A DNA stretch of 64,000 bases from Podarcis raffonei (GCF_027172205.1 NC_070614.1:33160001-33224000), one strand, 5' to 3'. Positions 11,831 through 24,800 are shown, counted from the first letter of the stretch. Made by a program: numbers and translations. Notes: generated by a model not told the origin, from the letters alone.

Positions 11831-12805
11831 TTTTGTAGATGACATAGTTCTCATGTTATCAAAGTTGGAATGGGCAATACCTGAAGTTCTGAAATAATTG
11901 AATAATTTTGGCAAAGTGCCAGGCCTACACATCAATGAAACCAAATCTGAACTTATGTATATTGGGGTCTTTGTTTCCACAGTCTCAAGCTTTCAAACAA
12001 AGCATTGCGGGTTTTTAAATCTGTCGTCAAAAGATGACATACAGTGGTACCTCTGCTTATAAACGCTTCCGGTTACGAACGCTTCCGGTTACGAACTCCG
12101 CTAACCCGGAAGTAACTGCTCCTTGTTGCAAACTTTGTCCTGGGATGTGAACGGAAATTGAGTGCCAGAGGCGTGTGCGCACAGCAGAAGTCCCCATTGT
12201 CGAAAGCATGCCTCAGGATAAGAACGATTTCAGCTTAAGAATAGACCTTCGGAACGAATAAAGTTTGTAACCAGAGGTACCACAGTGCCTGGGAATATTC
12301 ATGACAATAAAAGTTGCACTCTTTAAAGAAAGTTAATTTTGAGTGCTTGTTATCACAAGTTAGGCAGGAATTGAAATCCTGTGAGGGTCTAAACTTTTCT
12401 TGCTTGGACCACATTGGAGCTCATCTATTTCAGATCCTGTCAATAACTATAATGCCTAAACAACTTAGAGTTTGGCAGAGATTATTATAAAATAAAAGAT
12501 TCTACAAAATAGCAATATGATTGTGCACTGCCTTGGGCTTGAACGAAGTATGGTACTCCAGAGAATGAACAATAGTCCTGGCTGAAAAGCTGATGTTCCA
12601 GATTGTGTGACCAAAGGGAATTCTTACCCCCCATCTTTTCTACAATATGTGTCAACTGTTTTGGGATTTTATGAGCTAAAAAGGTTTTTTGGAGTGAACT
12701 GTAAGAATTTGATTTGATATTTTTAAGCAATTTGGTTGATGCATTGTGAGTTATGTTGTTTTATGTGTGATGTGAATAATAATAATACTAAAACATTTTT
12801 TTAAA
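11820..12805 (+). mobile_element. L1-like LINE ORF2 fragment (interrupted by a MITE)
   Basis: Plus-strand reading gives INLFVDDIVLML, matching the reverse-transcriptase FADD region of L1, then GKVPGLHINETKSELMYIG. It is broken by at least one stop. After the MITE at 12040-12287 the sequence continues with L1 ORF2-like words and ends in an A/T-rich (AAT) tail near 12770-12800. It is a decayed, 5'-truncated copy. Confidence 0.6.
12040..12287. mobile_element. Tc1/mariner-like MITE nested in L1
   Basis: The left end CAGTGGTACCTCTG and right end CAGAGGTACCACAGTG are inverted repeats. A TA flanks the left end. Internal near-repeats (ACGCTTCCGGTTACGAAC) are part of the family. It interrupts the L1 fragment, so it is younger than that copy. 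Confidence 0.7.
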
Positions 12806-12997
12806 AATCCCAAGTGATTCCAGGAAAGCCAAGGAGGCAAGGATAGCAAAGCACCTGAGGAGAGGGTGATGGAACTGAACATTGTAACAAGGGGCTAACA
12901 TAAAACAATTAGTATTGATTTTTTTGAGAACTACACTACTTGTTATGCAGTGCTTAATATGCTACTATTCAACTGATAGGCAGTGACTGCAAACCAG

Positions 12998-14180
12998 TGT
13001 AGCACCCTGCTTGTGGTTAACGCTTAGCTGGAATGAAATATTCAACGCAGCAATAGAGAAATTAAAATAATAATTTATTTGTCAGACAAATAAATGATAG
13101 GCACAGTGGTATATGGTTACCAAAGCTCTGCCTATCCTCCAGCCCCGATGGCCAGCACTTATATTTCCTCAACCCAGCCCCCTTGCTCCTCCTTTGGCTG
13201 CCTCTGTCCAATCAGCCTGGCTGAAATTCCTATTGGCTGTTTGCTAGAACCAATCATAAAAGATACACCCATTTCCTATTACCTTTTATGGGAGACAAAG
13301 AGCTATATTTCCTTCTATCCATAAATGGCAAACAAGTAGCCATATATCTTACATTTGCCTCGACAAGGCACCTTAATTACCAGATCACCTTTTGCCCTTG
13401 TTGCCCCTCCATTCCAAAATAGATGACTAAAACAGATGGCTCATTCTTTCTTACATTTTGTCTTAAAACAGAGATCTTGGATTCACATTCTCACACACCA
13501 TCAATGAAATAAGAATCTAACATAAGAATCTAACATTTCTTACTTTCTAAATCCTTTGCATAATTATATTTAAGCCAACAAATCTTATACATTAACATAG
13601 ATCCTTTTTAAAGTAAAACTTCTTCAGTTTACACCCCCCCTTTCCTGGCCAGCTGCTTTTCCCATTAGCTCTTGCCCTTTAACCTTAGGAAAATGTGGCT
13701 AAAGTCTCTAATGGGAGGCACATGGTATTATTTTCTGTTAAACAATAAATCCTACTATTTACCAACTCTTAATTAGTGTTTTTGCAGCTTGATTGTATTC
13801 CGTAGGGTCAGTAACCTTTTGCTCCCAGCCTGTAATTCCCTTTTACAACTTTGAGAATTTTGGCTCCTGCTATAAATCAGGGGGGGCCCTTGTCCAGGAG
13901 GATAAACATCTGCCAAAGTCCTTAGCCAGCTGGTTTTTTTGCCTGGCATAAAAACATTTGCAAATCTTTAAGCTCATTTAAAAATGCAGGCCTTGATCAA
14001 CCAGCACATCTCTACCTGTAGGGCAGGTGTGCATGACTTGGTCAAAGTGTCCTTATACTTCACAGCAGTATTCCCTTTCCTTCAAACTGCCTTTGCATAT
14101 TCCAAATTGTCCTACATGTTTTGTCAGTGTTTTTTAAAAAGGAAAAATATTCTGACCTCCTTTGCTTGGTCCTCAGACCC
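12998..14180 (-). mobile_element. Endogenous-retrovirus-like fragment with 3' LTR
   Basis: Read on the minus strand, a purine-rich tract near 13634-13648 is followed by an LTR-like unit (13633 down to 12998). The unit starts TGT and ends ACA, and contains CCAAT-type boxes, an A/T-rich TATA-like box and an AATAAA. About 550 bp of possible internal sequence precede it. It is a broken, 5'-truncated fossil. Family and age are not determined. Confidence 0.45.
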
Positions 14181-14189
14181 TAGTTAGCA

Positions 14190-14478
14190 CAAAGAGTCCT
14201 TGAGAAAGAGTACTTTGCAGAATGCTGCTTTTATTCTTTAAAAAAAAGTCTTCTCCAACCACGACCGACAGCTTTATACATATCAAACGCAACCAGCTTT
14301 CTACCATCTGACCAACCCACCATACACACAATCAATGACCACTCTATATATACAGGCATATGCAGGTGAAAGGTTACATGAGTCATGCAGGCTTTGCTGA
14401 TTCATTGTAGGCCGCTGACTCATGCTGACTCAGTTCCTTTTGTATTAAAGAAATAGCGGCTAATTTTAAGCCGTGACA
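14190..14478 (-). mobile_element. Possible second LTR fragment
   Basis: On the minus strand it begins TGTCACGG and has a TATATATAG box near 14346 and an AATAAAAGC signal near 14230. It is LTR-like but differs in sequence from the LTR at 12998-13633. The boundaries are approximate. It is a fossil. Confidence 0.4.
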
Positions 14479-14566
14479 TGTTTATGAGAAGATATAAACT
14501 TTTTATAAGCCAATATAACACATTTAGTTTTAGAAAGTCCAGCTGCAAAAGTGAGCAATTAAATAC

Positions 14567-14568
<2 letters not shown>

Positions 14569-14622
<54 letters not shown>
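14569..14622. repeat. (GT)n(TA)n microsatellite
   Basis: A short GTGTGTGT run grades into more than 20 TA units, downstream of gene E. Confidence 0.9.
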
Positions 14623-14633
<11 letters not shown>

Positions 14634-14871
14634 TTGTTCCAACTTTGTAGGCATAACTTGGAGTAGATACCTGGCACAATTTTAAATGAATATGGTCCCC
14701 TTATCAACCACATAACATGTATGAGGTGGGATCAAGTCGATTCACAGGAATTTAAGCAGAGATGTCAGCACCCTTGCTTGAATTCTGTTGGGATATCTAT
14801 CAACACATTATCCCTCCCCCCCTCCCAGCCTTAATATAAATAAAAAAACCAAAGAGATGCATATATATATT

Positions 14872-15773
14872 TCATTTTATTTTCCTCATGAGGTGTTCCC
14901 TGCTGTTCAGCTCAGGCCTCAGCAGAATAATGTAGCATTTTGGGGAAAATATGCAACCCAGTAATCCAGCACTGGAACATAAGATGGAGAAGATCTCCAC
15001 AGCCACCATGTATTTTCCTTTTGTGCTCAGGTAGGTTGGAACAAAGGAAAGCCACACACTGCAAAAGACCAACATGCTGAAAGTGATGAACTTGGCCTCA
15101 TTGAAGCTGTCAGGTAACTTCCTGGCAAGAAAAGCCACAATGAAGCTGATTATGGCCAGGGAACCCATATAGCCCAAGACACAGTAAAACATGGTAGCTG
15201 AACCTTCATTACATTGCAATATCATATTTCCATATGCTGAGTGCATGTCTGCATCTGGGAACGGAGGGTAAGTACATAACCAAATAGTACAAATGCCAGC
15301 CTGAGCAAAGGAACAAAAAAGAACAATTGAATTTGCTACTCCTTTCCCCACCCATTTCCTCATCTTGGCTCCTGGTTTGGTTGCCATGAATGCCAGAACC
15401 ACAGTGATGGTCTTTGCCAGCACTGAAGAAAGGGCCAAAGAGAAGATGATGCCAAAAGCGGTTTGTCGGAGAATGCATGTCACCTTTCCAGGCTGTCCAA
15501 TGAAGAGCAAGGAACAAAGGAAGCAAAGAAGAAGAGAGATGAGGAGCATGTAGGTGAGGGTTCGGTTGTTGGCTTTCACTATTGGGGTGTCCTTGTGTTT
15601 AATAAAAGTTACAAATACAAAAGCTGTGATCAAAGAGAAAGCAATAGCCAAGGTAGCTAAGATGATCCCTAAATTTTCTTTGTAAGAGAGGTAGCTTACA
15701 ACTCTTGGAATGCATTTAGTTTGGTGCTTGTTGGGATACTGATCTTCTGGACATTCAGCACAGGCATCCATAT
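14872..15773 (-). CDS. V2R E exon 6, seven-transmembrane domain
   Basis: This 902-nt exon begins [21 protein letters not shown] (last three Cys of the cysteine-rich domain). It continues through seven hydrophobic helices with the V2R signatures [33 protein letters not shown] and [15 protein letters not shown]. The segment [20 protein letters not shown] is the B type, not the C/D type. Confidence 0.92.
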
Positions 15774-18700
15774 CTGAAAAATGAAAGAGACATTTATTTA
15801 TATTAAAAAGCAGCAGTGGTTATATTTCCAGGTGTCAAAATGCTGATGATGCCTAAATCAAGCTTAAACAATGCACCTATGTGAAGAAGGGATAGGATTT
15901 GTTACTCCATATGGCTAGCAGTGCTGGTTGAGCTTTGTGAGTTCAGAATATTTAGGCTGTCATTTGGGATCCAAAAGAGCATCTACTTTGTGTTGAAGCT
16001 CACTTCTTTCACTTTGCTTATTTTTGGCTTCACTTGAAGTTTCTCACACACACGTGGGCATGAGTGCACATGCACACTTGTTTCAAAGCCTTTGGGGACC
16101 CATTTGCCTTTTGGGGGTTTAATACTTTGAACTTGTCCATTTGGAAATTGTTTGGACTTATTCTTTTCTACGCAAGTTCTTTGGGGTTGGCACTTGGGCC
16201 TATAAACAATTTTGGATGTATTTTCTTTTTGATTTTGGCTTGTTTTCAGGTGAGTAATTGAGTCTGTCCTTTGACAGGTAGGTATCATATTCTTTCCATT
16301 TTCCTTAATATTTTGCATACATTACTATATAGATGGAACATGCAAAGCTTTTAAGCAGTTTGCGCAGGTGGAAATTTTAGGTGATAAGTAGAAGTGAAGC
16401 TGTATAACAGTTTAAAAATATTATTTTTGCATGCCAGAATTATTGTGTTATTCCATGTAATCATTATTTGCATATATGGCTTAATATTTCTGCCTTCCTT
16501 AGTTTTAATCCATGTTTATTACTCTTTGTTATTATTATGCTATTATTATTCATTGATCTTCCACTGATGTATTCAAAATATACATTTCAAAATGGATCTT
16601 AGCCTTTTGATTTCTGTGTCATCAACACCCTTTCCCCTATTTTCACTGCAATGAATAAATAAATATATTACTTTATGGAAATTGTTTGGTACATCTGTAC
16701 ATTATGGTTAGATCTACATCTGTACATTATGGTTAGATCTACTTAGCTATAAAAACACTCTGAAAATGCTCTGTAAAAAGTGGTTGATATTGAAAATATC
16801 ATTGAGTTGTGATTTCAACTGCTGTCACAGTGTTATAACACATTTATAATGCTGTATTTTGACTAATGCAGCTGAGTCCACATGTCTCCTACCTATTTTG
16901 CTGGAGATCATTCCTTCTGGACATGCAGCACAATCATAGCAGCAAAATTTCTCTCCCTCCTTTTTCTTTCTGCTGTAGCCAGGATAACAATTGTCGTTAC
17001 ACACAGAAACTGGGAGCACCTGCACAGAACCATGAAGGATGATCAGCAGTAAAAATTGGGGTTTGGGCTATAGAATGATGGGCCTCCAAATGGTGAGGCG
17101 AGCTTTAGATAATTTATTTATATTTCATCTTTTATTTATTGCATGTTTATACTGCCCTTCCTCCAAAGATCACAGAGTAGCTAACAATAGAAAAAAACAG
17201 TTTGGAAGGAAATGCCATAGACTTTTGAAAAACTCGTTAATGGGGGAGCTTCAGATCACATAGTCTGATAGAGCTGTTTTTCAAAGTGGAAAAAAGAGAC
17301 GAGACAAAACTCAAACCTGTGCAGAGCTGCTTTCTCCACACCTAACCAGAATTACATCTGAGTAACAAGTTTTATTACTAAGAGTAAAGCTCCAACTCTG
17401 AAGATGACCATTTAAACTAACTGCTGCTCTGGTGCCCAGGATATAGAAATAAGTTGGGAGGTGATAAAGGCACTTTGCAGATGAGCCTTAATTAATTATG
17501 TAAGGATAGATCCTATGACTTTTTGAAGGATTATTGATGGTTTGGAATATGAGTTTTCAAATTCCTTGATGTAACATAGCAGCAATTTTAAAGATGACTG
17601 TTGGGGATGCATTTCCTGGGTTACTTGTATATTAAAGGAAATGCAATCATGAGCTTAGAAAAATAAATAAAGGACCTACCAGTTAATTTGGAAGTAGAAA
17701 AGTTTGATATCATAACACTTTGATTATACATTGAGAAAGAAGAGGATTATGATTATACATTCAGAAAGAAGAGGAATAAGGGGGGGGGGCCCTAAGAATA
17801 ATTCTGTACCTGAAGAGATGGTAAAATGATGAATTGACATTTTCCCTCTTATACTTGAAGGAGCGTCCCCACCCTCATCAGCTCCAGACATTGAGGTCCA
17901 GCATCGATCAGATGTCAAGGAAATAAACAACTATCTGACTTTTAGAAGACATCTGAAGGCAGCCATTAATGTCTGATGTTGTATTGTATTTTTAATATTT
18001 TGTTGGAGGCCGCCCAGAGTGGCTAGGGAAACCTAGCCAGATGGGCGGGATATGTATAAGTAAATAAATTATCATTATCATTATCATATATCCAAGCATT
18101 TGCCATGGGAGAAGTTTGCAGCTGAACAAAGTCACATAGAGAGAATGCAGCGAAAGATCAAGACAGAAGCAAGGAACATTGTGATTTTTAAAATCAATGT
18201 GTGTGGAATCTTCCTTAAGTGTAGTTGAAGTCAGGTATGGGTTACTTGTACTAAGGTACAACATAATATGTGAATGCACCTTATGTCTTACCTGATTAAA
18301 GCCATGATGCCACATAATTTGGTCATAATTAATGGTCAGTTCACTGCCTGGAGGAGCCTGAGGTTCTAGCTTTCCAACTTTTACTCTGACCACTGAGCCA
18401 TTGGTGAACATCATCCAGTTTGTAATATCATAGCCTGCAACTAATTCTCTATCTTCATTAAAGTGGATAGTGTCTCCAACACTGTTATTGAATAAGATGC
18501 TTCTAAGAAAATGATGAACCTCAAAATGAATATGAAGAATGGGGTAACTGTGTTTTAAATGATTTCAATGAGATTCACAAAGTGCTTTTAAACAAACAAA
18601 TATTGAGTTTTCATTCTTACCTAAAAATAGTTGCAAATCCTTGAATACCCACCTCCCACATTTAAAGCTGTGTTAATACACAACAAAAACATCCATGAAA

Positions 18701-20629
18701 CAACTTTAGTAGACTCTTTCGTGTAACTGTTCCTTTTACCTCTGCATTAAAAGGTAGCTTACCTTCCTACCACCCTTTTAAAGAAGAGAACTATAATTAC
18801 CTGCCACGGTTTCACGTTCTGTAATAGCAATCTGTTCCTTTTATCCAAACTTCTACGCTTTGAGATGGATTTGTAAATGGCTTGCAAAGCATGTGCAACA
18901 GCATATACAGCATTGTAGATACTGTAGCTGTGACCTGTCATTTTCATTTCAAATAATATTCCAGGAATGCTCTCCAGCTTTTCCTCTCCAGTACAGGCAC
19001 TCTCCTCATCCTCCATGAGCATTTTTAATGAACAGCTGAAGGCCTGTTCCCAGAAGTCCTGGATAAAACCATCTTCTTTCGACCAGGAAGGATTTAATGT
19101 TTGAATGAATTTTTGGAATCCTAATGGCTGATCTGAGTGAACAGTGAAGGATAAAGATCCATGGAATGTTTGCATTTCCCAATTCTTTTGAAGGGACATC
19201 GATATGAAATCCCAGTGAGATGTAATAATCCATACTTTCTCCAGAGGAGGCCAGCTAGTGAAGGGCATTAGAAATAGCAATATTCTCAAAACTTGAAAAG
19301 ATGGGTTTTCTCCATATATAAATAATACATTTGCTTTACCCTGAAAGATGGTTGCATAGCTTTGCACATGGTCGAGAAACAACTCTATCAGTTGGTCCAC
19401 AAAACTCCATTGTGGTAGTCTAATTACGAATGCAGAACATATGGCATTCTCAGAAAGCAAAGGCAGCATTGTCTGCAAAAAACGGTCCCCTTTGTCATTG
19501 TCCACAGCCAAGAGCCCAACCCATGTCCACCCAAAATGCTGAAATAACCGGACAGCTCCCATGTACTGGTGGGCTTCATTTGGGACCATGCGGTACAATA
19601 AAGGGAAATACATTTTCTCATCCCCTGATGGTAAAAATGTTCCATAAGTGAGCTGAAAGAAAAATTAACACAATTTTTCAGACAAAGAGAATGTTATATC
19701 TTAGAATAATAGAGCATCCCCAGCAGATGTCAACCTAGCTTCCACTTGAAAACTTCTAATGCAGGAGAGCTTAAGTGCTACATTGGTTCCACTTTTGAAC
19801 TTCATTTACTATTAAAACGGTTCTACAAATGATGAAACAAAATCTAGTAATGTCACAGAGAAAGTCTAGAATTACCTTTCGCCTGCTGTATGAAAGGTAT
19901 TCTGGTTTTCACATGTACTGTAACATCCCCTTCTCAATTTCTATTTTTCATGCACAGAATCTCAAATGTAAGATGGGATCTGGTGTTTAAAAATCAGCTC
20001 CTGCCAGTGGCTTGGATAGAGACAGGCCAGATATCGCTCACCTCAGCTTGCCAGAGAGATCCCAGTCACATGGACCAACATCACATTGGGTCTTCTCAAC
20101 TGGTAAATTTCTGTGGGCATTCCTCAGCTCGTGAGCTGGGTTGAGTTGTATAAAAAATAACACCAATATTCAAAAAAGGGAAAGCCACAATGCCACACCA
20201 ATCGAGCTTACATGTTGTAATCAATAAAGATTTGACCCACATTGACCTTTTGGTCATTCCTGTGCTGACATAATAGGCCTGACCCACAGCTACAGCCGGG
20301 TTATTCAGCCATGGACAGGAAGTCCCTACAGAGGGTGGTGAATACACCACATGATATTATGGGCTGTCCCCAGAGTTCGCTAGATGACATCGCGGGAGAC
20401 CGCTGCCTCAGGAGAGTGAGGAAAATTCTTAGGGACAACTCACACCCTGGCCAGCACCTCTTTAATCTCCTATCTATCCGTGGGCTGTTGAGCTGCTGAA
20501 TGGAAAAAAATAGTGGTGTAATTGACTTCCAACAAGCACACAGAACGCGAACAAGACTGAGTGTATGTGTGTGGGGGAAGGGGGCTCATTTAATTTCACT
20601 GCACACAGGTGGTGTAGTCACAATAAAGG

Positions 20630-20674
<45 letters not shown>

Positions 20675-23600
20675 TATTATGTTTGACCATGAGGCAAAGC
20701 TGTTGCAAGGCCATCTGAGCCAAAATTAACAACACTTGATCCAGGATGACCACCTAACTCTTCCCAGTGTTTCATAGGGAGAATAATCAATCTCTAGAGC
20801 ACGCTACATACCATTCAGGTAGGCAGCAGAACCACCCACAAGCAGAACCCACTTTATGTTTGGATTAACCTACAACTTTTTGGTCCTCTTCCAGTTTCTT
20901 ATTGCAACCAGTCAGCAATTTGGCATATCTACCACCAGGCCAGCAAATTTCAATTTTACCCCTGCATTCTGAGGTGTTTATTTTTCTTCCCAGTTTTATG
21001 AAATGGGAATCACTTTCACCTCTTCATCTAAGTCACTTAGAATTCTTGGTCTGTGTGGTGGGGTTGTTTTTTTTTGGGGGGGGGAGATGTTTTGAGTTCA
21101 GTACAGAACCCTGTACCACTCCCTTCATTTGAAGAGGACTAATTGAGAAATCATTTGAAGAGGACTAACAGAGTATCCTGTTCCACCCTCATGCACTAAA
21201 CATACCTGAGGAGTCTTCTTGCTTGCCAAAATCACTGCAATGTTAGCAGAGATCTCAGAGAAACATCCTCCAATGAGTGATATCATATTGTTCTGGTTGT
21301 GACAACTGAAGTTGGGGACAAACCTTTGTTGTGTGGAAAGGAGGTTCAGAGTGGCCTTGTAAGTCATCCTTGCATTGAAGTAACTATTAATGATGCGGAA
21401 GCCAAGAGAGATATTTGACAAGATTGTGGGATTCTCATTGATCTCTTTGACAGCAAATGCTAAAGCCAGAATATGTTGGTAGTTCTTAGGCACTGATCTG
21501 TAATAAGCAATGACAACAAGGATCTGCAATTTCCACCATCATCTGAATTCTTGCAAGGTTTAGGCAAATAATAGAACCATAGAAGAGAATAGATATTTTT
21601 TTTAAAAAAATTACATCTGAAGTAGATATTTCTCCCACGAAAAGCCACATTCTCTAAATCTGTTGAGATCATTCTTGAGGTTGATAAATTGTCCCCACAT
21701 ACTTATCCTCCACATTTCATTACATGCCCTCTCTGGCAACCACAACAATCCAAAGTGTCTCTCTGTGTGTGCTTATATTCATGCTGATTTTATACAAGAT
21801 TAATCATAGTAGGCCATTTGAAATTAATGGACATGACTAACTGGGGCTTAATGAGATCAGGGAATGTGTATTAGGGGATATGTGTTGCATTTGAATGAAA
21901 CCTGCATATGAGGCCAAATCATTAATAGAAATTCAAGAGATATCCAAGATAAATCAGTCTCCCTCCACATTGTTCCAAACCAAACCTAGGTCCTGCAAAG
22001 TATCCTGATAAATTTGGAGACAGAGGGTGATTACCACTGCCTCTGACTGAATTGCAACATTCTTTCTGAATTTCCACACATATTGAGAACATGGGGGTCA
22101 GGACAGGGCAGAAGAACAGATGAAGGATAAAAAAAGAAATATAAAATACCATGAAGTTAGTTCAATCAACTGATAATGAATTATTTGTATGGTGCCTGCA
22201 GGCCACCTCACAAATTTCTTTCTAAAACAACGTATCTCTTTGATATGCCCCGTTCTGTGCCCAATAAGCAAGGGGCGTCTTTGCCCAGTGGTGCTATGGC
22301 CCATAGATAGCAGCAAAATACTGGGCAAAGTTTTGCCCAGTATCTTCTCTGTGTGATGGACTCATGGGGAAAAGCTGCCCAATGAACCCTTGCTGAAGAA
22401 TGTAGGAGGAAACCTAAGTAAGGCTGCTTCCCCTGGAGCTCAAAGCTATTTTGCTTTAAGAGCTTTGTGTCCATCCTCCCTCTGCATAGAGTCTTCACTG
22501 ATCAATTTTGGGTCATTGGTTGACAGGGCTGGAAAGCATTTTTTTCATTTTGGGCACTTGGTTGGTCCCCCCCCTTCCCTCAGTTAAAGTATGGCTTTTC
22601 TTTGTTAGGTGGAAGAAAATGTTTGTATGAGGACAGAAATGGCATTGGGCAGGATCAGCATAATACAGTGCATCCCCATAAGGGGCCTGAGGAGAGGATT
22701 GACCATGGCAACCCCAAGCGTGGGTTCAGTATCTGCCTGGTTGGAATCTGCACACTGGTCCCCCAGTGAGACCTTGCTTGCTTGGCTTGCACCATGGCAA
22801 GATTCAACACTGCCCGACTCCCATCGTACAGGTTTGGAACAATCCAAACCCAGCACATCCATTCCATCAACATGGGGCTTGTGGAATGGTGAACTGATCC
22901 TGGGACCCAATGCCATGCCAGCCCTTGCCCTGCCTGCTGCTGTCAATAAAGATTTGGCCTGATTTTATCCCATCACCATTGTACAGTCTTGTTATTTTGC
23001 TGCTCTCATGGGTCACATAATGTTCCTGCCTGGGAAAATTACTTGTGCAATTTTCATTGTAGAAGTATGAACAACAATTGGGGCAAGACTTTGCCAATAC
23101 ATGTGGCATACTCTTCCTGTCATTGAATAATCAGATATGATTGTGGACCCCTTTTTCTAGTTTGCAATAAACTGGACTCTGACTGGGCAAACGACAAGGC
23201 TGAAAATAAGAGGAAGGATAAAACATAGTGGTATTTCTCAAATTTAATAATAGGGAACAAAAAGACCAGAGGTCTGGAACTGTATGAGAGCAGGAAGAGA
23301 TTGAGGCAAAGGATGAGAACAAATTGAGAGGGGGGGAAAGTAGCAAAACCCTCTGCTTTTGTGTATTACATTTCTCATAATAGAGAACAAAAAGACCAGA
23401 AGTCCAGAACTGTATGAGAGAAGGAAGAGATTCAAGCAAAGGATAGGAACAAACTGAGAGGAAAACAAAAGTAGCAAAATCCTCTGCTTTTGTATACTGC
23501 ATTTCTCATAGTTTTGTGGGCTTTTCTTTAATTGAACAGCTTTCATATTTGTCAAGGGCACCAACAAACAACAAACAAGTAAATCCTAGAGATCTTTCTG

Positions 23601-24092
23601 TTATTAAGATGCATATAAATGTAGTTATTCATAAGTAGCCAAATAAAAATAAACTGGGGGGAAAGGTATGGCACCCCACCCCCAACGATTTACAGTTGGA
23701 AGTTTACAGGTTCCACTTTTCTCATGGTATATAGTAAACAAATTCTTACAGCACAGCATTGCATTATTGGTATGTTCTCAGTTAATGTGGCCTGAACATA
23801 GATTGAGAGAGAGTAAAGAAATTATGACTTACATAGGTTCGTCAATCAATGTCTGCATAGGCTGTTCTGTGAAAGAGAGGTTATCGTAGTTTAAGAACAC
23901 CTGGGAAACAATCTCCCCAATGATTATTTCACCTGTCTTATAAAAGTTATGAGGAATAGGGAGAGGATCATCATATATGCTGCAGTTAATGGAATGTGTC
24001 TTGGATGCAGTTTGACACAACAGTGCGAGCACCAACATGACCACTAGCATGATGCTGTTGAGAAAACTTTGCCAACCAACATAGGTTACCAT
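14872..24092 (-). CDS. V2R gene E, complete six-exon receptor (886 aa)
   Basis: The exons are 1 23833-24092, 2 21206-21497, 3 18801-19652, 4 18292-18519, 5 16893-17019 and 6 14872-15773; the sum is 2661 nt including the TGA stop. All are open with canonical GT/AG borders. The protein has a signal peptide (about residues 13-28), a Venus-flytrap domain to about residue 540, a nine-cysteine domain made by exon 5 (six Cys) and the start of exon 6 (three Cys), then seven transmembrane helices and a short tail ending RKIK. It is a presumed vomeronasal chemoreceptor acting at the plasma membrane of sensory neurons. The gene looks mosaic: its exon 3 resembles C and D, while its transmembrane core resembles B. 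Its first intron (2.3 kb) is longer than in B, C or D. Confidence 0.92.
16893..17019 (-). CDS. V2R E exon 5, cysteine-rich linker
   Basis: The 127-nt exon [33 protein letters not shown] contributes six of the nine cysteines that link the flytrap to the membrane domain. It has phase-0 entry and phase-1 exit, and its donor is GTAGGAG. Confidence 0.9.
17865..18085 (+). mobile_element. L2/CR1-type LINE 3' end in intron 4 of gene E
   Basis: It has the typical squamate LINE tail with GCCCAGAGTGGCTAGGGAAA and AGCCAGATGGGCGGGATA, ending in an ATC/ATT simple repeat. A second copy with the same words lies at 45230-45385. Confidence 0.6.
18801..19652 (-). CDS. V2R E exon 3, ligand-binding domain
   Basis: This 852-nt open exon runs from [15 protein letters not shown] to NVKPWQ. 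Most of it closely matches C and D exon 3 ([37 protein letters not shown]). About residues 81-136 differ sharply ([20 protein letters not shown] ... [12 protein letters not shown]). Confidence 0.92.
20160..20680 (+). mobile_element. L2/CR1-type LINE C-terminal fragment with (TTA)n tail
   Basis: The plus-strand frame at 20311-20499 reads [19 protein letters not shown] ... [18 protein letters not shown], the conserved C-terminus of vertebrate L2/Rex-type LINE polymerases. It ends in a (TTA)n run at about 20630-20672. It is 5' truncated and lies in intron 2 of gene E. Confidence 0.7.
21498..23832 (-). other. Intron 1 of gene E
   Basis: The intron holds stretches shared with intron 1 of C and D at its two ends. 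A middle part at about 22230-23000 is absent from C and D. That middle includes a unit ending in CAATAAAGATTTGGCC, a motif also seen at 20220 and possibly a retroelement end. A 130-bp tandem duplication follows at 23251-23510. Confidence 0.55.
23251..23510. repeat. 130-bp tandem duplication
   Basis: Two adjacent copies (23251-23380 and 23381-23510) begin with GGGAACAAAAAGACC and GAGAACAAAAAGACC and end with TTTCTCATA. Other genes carry this intron-1 block once (for example around 5690 and 53560). Confidence 0.85.
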
Positions 24093-24800
24093 GTTTCATA
24101 TGTGACTATTTTCAGTTTTGTTAACAGCTTCCCTCGAATGGTGGTAGATAGTCATACTGCACTGATTTAGCATCTTAGGAAGTCTGTGCACTGTATCTTG
24201 GTCTTATATTTAATTATCGCTCTTTATTCATTAGTATCTCTGAGCAGTATATTCTTCTCACTTTTCGCTGTAAGGCTGATTGAATTAAAACCTTCATGAA
24301 TGCCTGTTTCAGATAGAGAAATTGTTGTGCAAGCAAAAATAAAAGAGTATCCCTGAAAAATCATAATGATTGTATATATATAAAATTAAGATTCATTATT
24401 ATGAGGCAGATTTATAATGCAAAAGGTCCAATTTTCCACTGTAAAGTGGGAAATTAACTGGGCAAGGAGGAAGGATATTGACTAGGGAAACTCCCTGGGA
24501 ACTATTTGGGGTTAAAAATCATGACAGAATCAGCTGATGGAAAATATAACTGAACATAAAAAGGGGAATGGATCATACAGAGAATAACACAGTCCTGCCT
24601 ATGCCTGGATCCACCTCTCAAAAACACAGGGTTTTATATCTTCTTTTTTCAGATGCTGGATGTTCAGATTGCTAATTACTTCTCTCTGTCTGTTGTGTAA
24701 GAGGACTGAGACTAGTGATTCTGAGGAAGATAGCTGTGATTAGAATTTCTCCAGAGGGATGATGTCCTTCAAAGCTGAATCATGCTTGACAAAAAATTAT
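24093..24800 (-). promoter_or_regulatory. Promoter and leader region of V2R gene E
   Basis: TATAAAA lies at 24632-24638, about 540 bp upstream of the ATG. It is followed by the conserved leader motif GGATCCAGGCATAGGCAGG (spelt GTGGATCCAGGCATAGGCAG here). The TATA-to-ATG distance is the long form shared with F and G. The transcription start is inferred. Confidence 0.5.

Noticed and set aside
20630-20672. CRISPR-like or other regular repeat array
   Set aside because: It is a simple (TTA)n microsatellite at a LINE tail. No spaced direct repeats were seen anywhere in the window.
22600-22990. Possible gene or LTR ending in CAATAAAGATTTGGCC
   Set aside because: Open frames are short and present on both strands. 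The polyadenylation-like motif recurs at 20220, so a repeat is likely, but I could not define its ends or family.
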